A stretch of DNA of 29,613 bases from Candidatus Vogelbacteria bacterium (lineage in GTDB: Bacteria; Patescibacteria; Paceibacteria; UBA9973; UBA12445), in NCBI GenBank assembly GCA_016201425.1, contig JACQCW010000042.1:1-29613 (forward strand), written 5' to 3'. Positions within the stretch are counted from its first letter, which is position 1, and each line of letters begins with the position of its first letter. The notes under the pieces are model-generated. The model did no database searches and was not told where the DNA came from. It worked only from the letters and a program-made list of their open reading frames with translations. This document shows, one piece after another, positions 24,473 through 29,613 of the stretch. The translations under genes were made by a program, and so were the position numbers.

Positions 24473-25219
24473 TTACATCAAATACTTTACGGACTCCCAA
24501 ACTGTTCTTAGGCCATACTCCATACTTCGTTTGAAATTTATCGACGATGCCTCTGGAAAATATCTCACAGGCACAGGTATCTCTCCGATCCTAAATCCCT
24601 TCTTGATAATCTTAAAAAGCATTTGTGTATCAAACACAAAGTCATTTGAATTGCTGTTGTAGTCTACTGACTCCAAGACCTCGCGACGATACGCACGCAT
24701 CCCAGTATGCCATTCTGACAAGTTCTGTCCGCTCACAAAATTCTCCCAAAGAGTTAACATCCTATTAAAGAAATATTTATAAATTGGCATACCGCCCGCC
24801 AAAGCCTCTTTCCGCGTGCGAATCCGAGAACCCAACATAACGTCAAAATAATCGTTATCTATAAAATCAACGAAATACCTCACAAGCCTAGGGTCGTACT
24901 GATAGTCAGGATGAAGCATTACAACTATATCGGCTCCCCGAGAGAGCGCGAGACCGTAGCAAGTTTTCTGATTGCCCCCATATCCCCTATTCTTATCATG
25001 TTTAAAGGCTTTAAGTGGTATGTGATTATTTATTTTAACATCTCCATGTTCAATCTTTTGAGCCAGTTCCATCGTATTATCATGGCTCGCATCGTCAACA
25101 AGAAGAATTTCATCAACACATTCCACCGGAATATCTTCCAAGGTTTTAATTAATGTAGTTGCCGCATTATATGCCGGCAAAACAACAATAACTTTTGATT
25201 TTCGTTCACTGGCCATCAT
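24473..25219 (-). CDS. GT2-family glycosyltransferase (polyprenyl-phosphate sugar synthase-like)
   Basis: A 248-residue GT-A enzyme. KVIVVLPAYNAATTL begins the fold, ILLVDDASHDNT gives the Asp pair, NRGYGGNQKTCYGLA is the conserved acceptor loop and VVMLHPDYQYDP carries the metal-binding Asp in the HPDYQY form found in a well-populated bacterial subgroup. LSEWHTGMRAY and FVFDTQMLFKI follow, as in Dpm1-like enzymes. No C-terminal TM segments. A second ATG lies one codon after the first (25216). It lies 8 nt before the split GT-C gene and 5 nt after a GT4 gene, and in the same operon as a GtrA-like gene, so it probably makes polyprenyl-phosphate sugar for the GT-C partners. Confidence 0.9.
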   Translation of the reverse strand: MMASERKSKVIVVLPAYNAATTLIKTLEDIPVECVDEILLVDDASHDNTMELAQKIEHGDVKINNHIPLKAFKHDKNRGYGGNQKTCYGLALSRGADIVVMLHPDYQYDPRLVRYFVDFIDNDYFDVMLGSRIRTRKEALAGGMPIYKYFFNRMLTLWENFVSGQNLSEWHTGMRAYRREVLESVDYNSNSNDFVFDTQMLFKIIKKGFRIGEIPVPVRYFPEASSINFKRSMEYGLRTVWESVKYLM

Positions 25220-25224
25220 TTTTG

Positions 25225-26262
25225 TTAAATTAATAATGCATTCTTTAATTCAACTGCCAATCGAGTCAAGCTATGTTCAGATTCTACATACTCAATCATT
25301 TGAGACCTATACCTATTTTTTACATATTCGTCCAAAGTAAGAAGCACACTCAATTTACCAGCAAGATCATTCATATTTTTCTCCTCGAACAAACAAACAT
25401 CGGGAATTTTGTTCTGGAATGATTTATTGGATACTAAAACAAGCATACCACAAGCCATAGCCTCAAGAATAGACTTATCTAAACTACCAGATTGTGTTGC
25501 ATTCAAGAAAACTTCGTGCGCATTATAAATCTTAGGAGTATCATAATTTGATATGCCCGGACTAAACTTTATCTTGGCTTTACGTTCCAGATTTGCAGCA
25601 GCAGCCTTTACCCTTTCAAAATATTCCTTATCTCTGTCAGGGGCATTTCCATAAATGTCGAAAGTAAATTCAGCATTATTCTGATCCATTAAAATTGCTG
25701 CACCAACCATTAAATCAACTTTCTTAACAGGAGATATTCTGCCCAACGATAAAATAGAATTTTTAACTCTCACTGCGCCAGAATCAACTTTAAAGAGTCT
25801 GGTATCTATACCAGCTGGCATAATCCTCGACTTACTAAATCTTGTTATATACGCAAAAGTTGACGTGTAAAACAATCTGTCACAAAACAAATTTGCAATT
25901 CGAAGGCGTATACCACCCTTTAGATGATTATACCAAAGTGTAATCTTTTTACCCATTATTACCCAAATAGGCCAGCCCAAAACTACATACTCAGGATTCA
26001 TGTGAACAAAAACAGCGTCGTAATTATTTTTCTCTCGCCAAATATATTGGTAAAAATTTAAGATATATTTTAATCGCGATCTACCCCCCTCTTTACCAAG
26101 CGACAAAACCTTTACATTTATCGGCAACTCATGCTTTCCCTCAAAAAGACAGACTACAGTTACGTTGTCAAAATATTTGGAAAACTCTAACACCCAACCA
26201 TGCATAAAACCTAAAACATCGTCGTCTTTATCTATCTTTTGCGTACAAATTAACAAATTCAT
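25225..26262 (-). CDS. GT4-family glycosyltransferase
   Basis: About 345 residues, beginning MNLLICTQKIDKDDDVLGF. The GT-B donor lobe shows ILSLGRISPVKKVDLMVGAA, FDIYGNAPDRDKEYFER and NATQSGSLDKSILEAMACGML, in which Ser takes the place of the first Glu of EX7E, as in the SGSLDK subgroup. YNHLKGGIRLRIANLF is a typical acceptor-lobe stretch. An upstream ATG at 26304 would add 14 residues and overlap the gtrA-like gene; the ATG at 26262 is chosen because a clear AAGGA lies 7 nt upstream of it and the protein then starts at the first beta strand. Confidence 0.88.
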   Translation of the reverse strand: MNLLICTQKIDKDDDVLGFMHGWVLEFSKYFDNVTVVCLFEGKHELPINVKVLSLGKEGGRSRLKYILNFYQYIWREKNNYDAVFVHMNPEYVVLGWPIWVIMGKKITLWYNHLKGGIRLRIANLFCDRLFYTSTFAYITRFSKSRIMPAGIDTRLFKVDSGAVRVKNSILSLGRISPVKKVDLMVGAAILMDQNNAEFTFDIYGNAPDRDKEYFERVKAAAANLERKAKIKFSPGISNYDTPKIYNAHEVFLNATQSGSLDKSILEAMACGMLVLVSNKSFQNKIPDVCLFEEKNMNDLAGKLSVLLTLDEYVKNRYRSQMIEYVESEHSLTRLAVELKNALLI

Positions 26263-26266
26263 ATTA

Positions 26267-26683
26267 TTATCCTTCAATAGTCTGTTCCGGTTTTGCAAAA
26301 ACAAAAAATTTATAGATAAAAAAACTGAAAATTGCTATTAGCAAACTAGCGATCACCTGAGATAGCATATACCAGATATGTACCACCTCTACAAAAAAAG
26401 AAACCAAAACAGAATTTATAACAAGATTCACAAGAGCAATCATTAACGTGATTGCCGCCTGTTTATGAACTCTATGATTTGAGTGGTCCTGAAATGTCCA
26501 GTACTTTTGCATTACAAAACTTACCATAAAAGCAAAGATGAAGGCGATAGCAACAGAAATTGTGTACACAATATGAACATATTCGGCCAAAACATACAAA
26601 ATTAGTAAATCAACAAAAGCAGCCGTTCCACCAGAGATTAAATACCTAACGATTATTCCCCTTGGGCCAAGTAAAAATTCCAT
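26267..26683 (-). CDS. GtrA-like family protein (putative polyprenyl-phosphate-sugar flippase)
   Basis: A 138-residue protein with four hydrophobic segments (about 10-30, 38-58, 74-98 and 104-128), the size and topology of GtrA/DPMS-type proteins. The conserved-looking YLISGGTAAFVDLLILY start and the MQKYWTFQDHS and YKFFVF motifs (the K-F-x-F ending) match the family. GtrA is proposed to flip polyprenyl-phosphate-glucose or related lipids across the membrane. It overlaps the GT-C gene upstream by 1 nt (TAATG) and is followed after 4 nt by a GT4. Together with the GT2 at 24473 and the GT-C genes it makes up a three-component Gtr-type glycosylation set. Confidence 0.92.
   Translation of the reverse strand: MEFLLGPRGIIVRYLISGGTAAFVDLLILYVLAEYVHIVYTISVAIAFIFAFMVSFVMQKYWTFQDHSNHRVHKQAAITLMIALVNLVINSVLVSFFVEVVHIWYMLSQVIASLLIAIFSFFIYKFFVFAKPEQTIEG
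26270..26274 (-). promoter_or_regulatory. Shine-Dalgarno AAGGA fixing the GT4 start at 26262
   Basis: On the minus strand AAGGATAATAATATG places AAGGA 7 nt before the ATG. It overlaps the last codons of the GtrA-like gene. It is one of the few strong ribosome binding sites in the window and decides between the starts at 26304 and 26262. Confidence 0.7.
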
Positions 26684-27822
26684 TATATTATTTTTTTAAG
26701 ACTCAACATCAGTGCCACTTTCCACTCCGGTTGAAGAATATAAGTATCCATTGAAAAAGTTACCAGTAAATATATTACCAGAAAAAACAACCAAAACTTA
26801 TGCTGCATTTCATGTTCCTTTACGGCCACGCAAGAGACCAAAATCAAAAAGGGGGCGAAAATGAAATCGAGCCTTTCGGTTATCCCCGGATACACGAGAA
26901 TGGGCAATGCAGACAGCAAAAAAATACCCAGAAATATTTTAACTTCACTACTAAAATATTTTGTATAATTTTTACGCAAAAGGTACAAAGAGTAGAAAAA
27001 TAAGAGATATCCGGTATTAAACATGTAAAACATTGCCTTCAGATGTTCAACCACCTTACTCTTATAACTTACGGACGGAGTTCCAGACACATATCTAACC
27101 CAGTTGAGGTAACTATAATGATATTGCAAAAATACACTAATCTGAACCAGAACAATAGGAGTAAATGAGATGAAAGCAGCGAGACAAATTGGTCTCAGAA
27201 ATTTCTCATTTTTGTATTTTGCGCGATACAAAATCGCCAAGGCAACCATAATAAATCCACCGAGAGCGTATTCTTTAAATAAACCGCCAACACCAGCCAT
27301 GGAAGCTGCAAAATATGCGCTCTTAATATCTCCAGTCTTGATATATTCCAACGTGAAATTTGCAGCCGCAAGGTAAAACATCACACTCCCAATATCTGTC
27401 AGATAATGAAGACCAAAGGTTATAGACACATAGTTACCGAGGAAAAGTGCTGTACCGAACGCCGCAACTTTGTCGCTCCCAAAAATTCTGTTTACTATTT
27501 TATAAAATATAAAACCGGAAAAAATATAAAAAAGTGAGTTGAGTACAATCCACCCAAGGTACAAAATCCTAAACTTATCGAACAAAATCAGCAACCGGAG
27601 GTAAGCAAAGTTTGTCAGCAACCTATTTGGCAAAAAGTTCGGCGTAGAGATTCCAGTTTCAATAAAGTGAACAGAGTCAACATAGGTTGGTGTATCACCG
27701 GGGAAATTTACTCCGTTGGGAGGAGTCAGCGGCAGATTACGAAAGTAAATTGCAAAGACCCAGAAAACAAAAATTCCGAAAAGCACATATATATCCTTTT
27801 TGTTTCTTTCTAAAAAAGACAT
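26683..27822 (-). CDS. polytopic membrane protein, probable GT-C-type glycosyltransferase
   Basis: A 379-residue protein with about nine to ten TM segments. After TM1 comes NGVNFPGDTPTYVDSVHFIETG, with an Asp/Tyr loop like the GT-C catalytic loop, then LPNRLLTNFAYLRLL, TFGLHYLTDIGSVMFYLA and GGLFKEYALGGF, motifs that recur in polyprenyl-phosphate-sugar transferases of the YfhO/PMT type. The C-terminus ends in a TM followed by a short basic tail. Its start is 5 nt after the yvcK stop and it overlaps the GtrA-like gene by 1 nt, which favours a GtrC-like role receiving a flipped sugar donor. Acceptor unknown. Confidence 0.75.
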   Translation of the reverse strand: MSFLERNKKDIYVLFGIFVFWVFAIYFRNLPLTPPNGVNFPGDTPTYVDSVHFIETGISTPNFLPNRLLTNFAYLRLLILFDKFRILYLGWIVLNSLFYIFSGFIFYKIVNRIFGSDKVAAFGTALFLGNYVSITFGLHYLTDIGSVMFYLAAANFTLEYIKTGDIKSAYFAASMAGVGGLFKEYALGGFIMVALAILYRAKYKNEKFLRPICLAAFISFTPIVLVQISVFLQYHYSYLNWVRYVSGTPSVSYKSKVVEHLKAMFYMFNTGYLLFFYSLYLLRKNYTKYFSSEVKIFLGIFLLSALPILVYPGITERLDFIFAPFLILVSCVAVKEHEMQHKFWLFFLVIYLLVTFSMDTYILQPEWKVALMLSLKKII

Positions 27823-27827
27823 CCTTG

Positions 27828-28808
27828 CTAAACGAGAGCTACTATCGCTTTCGCCAACTTGTCACTATCGTGCCTTATAAGCGTTCTCTGCATTGTATCA
27901 CCCTTTATCTTTTTTGGAATCTTTTTATTCAACAGATCTATGCCAATATATTTGTGTCTGTCTACGGCAATTCCAGGCTTATATAATACTGGCTGACCCT
28001 CGTCAACATATTTGGCTAAAAGCTCTCTAGACGGGACAACCTTATTATAGATCACGCTATCAAACATTTCCGGCTTAATAAATAACTCAATACCACGCAC
28101 AAAATCCGAAACTGAAAAGTCGTCTGTCTGCCCGTATTGATTCATCAAATTGCAAACATAAACTTTCTTCGCTCGACTCTTAACCAGTGCGGTACTAATA
28201 CCATCAACCAAAAAATTGGGAATCAATGAGGTATAAAAATTTCCTGGGCCAACAACAATCAGATCTGCCTCCTTAATTGCCCTGAGGGCCTCCGGATTTG
28301 CTTTAGCCTTTTTATCGAATCTGATTTTTTTGACGCCAAATCTCGATACCAAGTGATTATTTGCAATTTCATTTTGCCCAGTAATCACCTTGCCATTATT
28401 TAACTCAGCTATAAGATATACTTTATCTAGGGTCACGGGCAAAACAAGACCCTTTACATTTAGAATCAAGCTAATTACTTTTAAAGCATCATTAAAGTTG
28501 CCCGTCATCTTCTCAACGGCCGAAATAAAAATATTACCAAAATTATGACCAGTAAAACTACCCCCGCTAAAACGGAAATTAAATAGTTCTCTCATTAGAT
28601 CGTCAGAATGAGACAAGGCAACCAAACATTGGCGAATATCGCCAGGAGGTAAAACTCCGTATTCATCTCTAAGTTTACCTGTCGAACCACCATCATCAGC
28701 CATAGAAACAATCGCCGTCAGATCCAAATTCAGATACTTTTTCAGACCCGACAGGACCGTAAATGAACCCGTACCGCCCCCTATCACAACGACCTTTTTC
28801 TTTTTCAT
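27828..28808 (-). CDS. yvcK: YvcK/GlmR-family protein (CofD-like fold)
   Basis: A 326-residue protein with MKKKKVVVIGGGTGSFTVL, SMADDGGSTGKLRDEYGVLPPGDIRQ and SFTGHNFGNIFIS, the strongly conserved nucleotide-sugar-binding motifs of the YvcK family. Family length is usually about 310-330. In Bacillus YvcK (GlmR) binds UDP-GlcNAc and stimulates GlmS, supporting cell-wall precursor synthesis; that role is taken from the literature, not visible here. The usual Firmicute and actinobacterial neighbours rapZ and whiA are absent. Instead the gene heads an eleven-kilobase glycan operon, with only 5 nt before the GT-C gene. A -10-like box lies 8 nt before the ATG. Confidence 0.95.
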   Translation of the reverse strand: MKKKKVVVIGGGTGSFTVLSGLKKYLNLDLTAIVSMADDGGSTGKLRDEYGVLPPGDIRQCLVALSHSDDLMRELFNFRFSGGSFTGHNFGNIFISAVEKMTGNFNDALKVISLILNVKGLVLPVTLDKVYLIAELNNGKVITGQNEIANNHLVSRFGVKKIRFDKKAKANPEALRAIKEADLIVVGPGNFYTSLIPNFLVDGISTALVKSRAKKVYVCNLMNQYGQTDDFSVSDFVRGIELFIKPEMFDSVIYNKVVPSRELLAKYVDEGQPVLYKPGIAVDRHKYIGIDLLNKKIPKKIKGDTMQRTLIRHDSDKLAKAIVALV

Positions 28809-28816
28809 GGTTATAT

Positions 28817-28822
28817 ATTATA
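28817..28822 (-). promoter_or_regulatory. possible -10 box for the yvcK-headed operon, leaderless type
   Basis: On the minus strand AAGTATAATATATAACCATG places TATAAT 8 nt before the yvcK ATG, which is the distance expected when transcription begins at the start codon. No -35 was recognised. No Shine-Dalgarno is present, in agreement with a leaderless message. By eye only. Confidence 0.45.
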
Positions 28823-28886
28823 CTTATTTCACGATTGGAATATCCTTATTTCATCTAACTTAATGACCCAAGCTAACGTTACAACT

Positions 28887-28899
28887 TTGCATTATGCAA
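28887..28899. repeat. perfect inverted repeat TTGCAT-T-ATGCAA, possible operator
   Basis: A six-base arm palindrome with a single central T in the 115-nt divergent gap between yvcK and the GT-C gene that starts at 28924. A shorter palindrome TAACGTTA lies at 28874-28881. The position suits a regulator of either gene, but AT-rich DNA makes such palindromes fairly common. Confidence 0.35.
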
Positions 28900-28923
28900 T
28901 TTATGAATCAAATTAAATCATAA

Positions 28924-29613
28924 ATGACAATCAAAAAGAATCTCAATCAGATTATTATTACATTTTTGATCCTTACTATTACCTTAGTTTCATTCTCCAC
29001 ACTGGTGACAAAACCGAAACTGTGGGTAGACGAAGGTAAAACAATCGAACTAGCAAGAAACTTTTTGAACTTTAAAAATTTAGACGTACAGATTGCACCG
29101 GGACAATTTTCAAGTATCGCTCCATTGCTACAATCAACCGGCTATACAGTTTCAATACCACTTGCGGTTTTTTTTAAGTTTTTTGGAATTGGACCAAATC
29201 AGGCAAGAATCTTCATGTTGCTATGGCTCAATGTTGCGCTAATTCTTATTTACTTTTTGTCAAAAGAATTATTTTCCGAAAACGAAAAAGTGGCTATTTT
29301 TTCCTTTCTACTAATCGCATCCTTCGCCTCATTTTACGACAGTGGTCGAACGGTTGTTGGAGAGATACCAGGTTTTATTTTTTTGTTGTTAGGACTGTAT
29401 CTATGCCTAAAAAAAGAAGATTATGTTCTCGCTGGTGTGTTTTGGGGATTAGCAGTTGTTACCAAACCTTCAGTTTTTGGATTAATCCTCCCTATCATTC
29501 CCCTTATTCTAATAAGAAGAAATTATGAATCACTTAAAAATATTTTCACGGTTTACACTGGCATGATCCCCGCTGCAATATTTTGGTTTATATTCAGCAT
29601 TAAAGAATCTCCA
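28924..29613 (+). CDS. GT-C/PMT-like membrane glycosyltransferase, 3' end beyond window
   Basis: From the ATG at 28924 the frame stays open for 230 codons to the end of the window. After TM1 (about 9-24) the loop TKPKLWVDEGKTIELARNFL contains the Asp-Glu pair typical of the PMT/ArnT catalytic loop. It continues with GPNQARIFMLLWLN, SGRTVVGEIPGFIFLLLGLYL and WGLAVVTKPSVFGLILPII, matching polyprenyl-phosphate-sugar transferases. About half of a 450-550-residue protein is probably visible. Divergent from yvcK across 115 nt; no Shine-Dalgarno. Confidence 0.85.
   Translation, partial: MTIKKNLNQIIITFLILTITLVSFSTLVTKPKLWVDEGKTIELARNFLNFKNLDVQIAPGQFSSIAPLLQSTGYTVSIPLAVFFKFFGIGPNQARIFMLLWLNVALILIYFLSKELFSENEKVAIFSFLLIASFASFYDSGRTVVGEIPGFIFLLLGLYLCLKKEDYVLAGVFWGLAVVTKPSVFGLILPIIPLILIRRNYESLKNIFTVYTGMIPAAIFWFIFSIKESP

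Noticed and set aside
26263..26304. Upstream start of the GT4 gene overlapping the GtrA-like gene
   Set aside because: The ATG at 26262 has an AAGGA 7 nt upstream and begins directly at the first beta strand; the longer form has neither.
1..29613. CRISPR arrays, tRNA or rRNA genes, insertion sequences
   Set aside because: No regularly spaced repeats, cloverleaf-like sequence, rRNA-like stretch, or transposase frame with flanking inverted repeats was found on reading.

Overview
The window is a 29.6-kb, AT-rich stretch of bacterial chromosome that is almost entirely a surface-polysaccharide and glycosylation locus. TGA is used as an ordinary stop (for example in the ATGA overlaps at 9153-9156 and 20334-20337), so no recoded genetic code is involved. 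Genes are packed tightly, proteins are Lys/Ile-rich, Shine-Dalgarno signals are sparse (a clear AAGGA is seen at 26270-26274) and several -10-like boxes sit right next to start codons. A yvcK homologue heads the longest operon. This style fits an uncultivated low-GC bacterium, possibly of the Patescibacteria/CPR type, but no phylogenetic marker in the window proves that.

Layout. (1) 1-892, minus: partial DegT-type sugar aminotransferase running off the left edge. (2) 946-2811, plus: complete acetyl-CoA synthetase. (3) 7591-2817, minus: an ABC exporter truncated just after its signature motif, a KpsC/KpsS-like capsule synthesis protein, an SpsF/NeuA-like cytidylyltransferase and a Gfo/Idh/MocA oxidoreductase; the last three overlap and look like a CMP-sugar-using module. 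(4) 7645-12578, plus: second KpsC/S-like protein, nucleotide-sugar dehydrogenase, NAD-dependent epimerase and a GT4 glycosyltransferase. (5) 12582-17063, alternating strands: two polytopic GT-C-type proteins, a small 3-TM protein of unknown function, and a GT2 polyprenyl-phosphate sugar synthase. (6) 28808-17060, minus: twelve consecutive genes with gaps mostly below 15 nt: yvcK, GT-C, GtrA-like, GT4, GT2, a frameshifted GT-C, rfbC, epimerase, GT4, a DegT aminotransferase with internal deletions, GT4, GT4. (7) 28924-end, plus: start of another GT-C protein.

How the genes fit together. Sugar-nucleotide enzymes (dehydrogenase, two epimerases, RfbC, two aminotransferases, cytidylyltransferase, Gfo/Idh) supply modified sugars. 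Five GT4 enzymes and two KpsC/S-like proteins would build a cytoplasmic glycan. In parallel, two Dpm1-like GT2 enzymes, one GtrA-like putative flippase and five GT-C-type membrane proteins form the classical polyprenyl-phosphate-sugar route for adding sugars on the outer face of the membrane. No Wzx, Wzy, Wzz, initiating phosphoglycosyltransferase or intact exporter is visible, so export of the backbone must be encoded elsewhere.

The most notable features are three damaged or remodelled genes: the ABC exporter lacking Walker B and H-loop, the DegT enzyme that appears to have lost in frame the segment with the PLP-contacting Asp, and a GT-C gene split by a frameshift. Nine strand switches in 29.6 kb support a mosaic, rearranging locus. 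No tRNA, rRNA, CRISPR array or insertion sequence was seen, and no gene-free stretch exceeds 300 bases (the longest is the 115-nt gap at 28809-28923).
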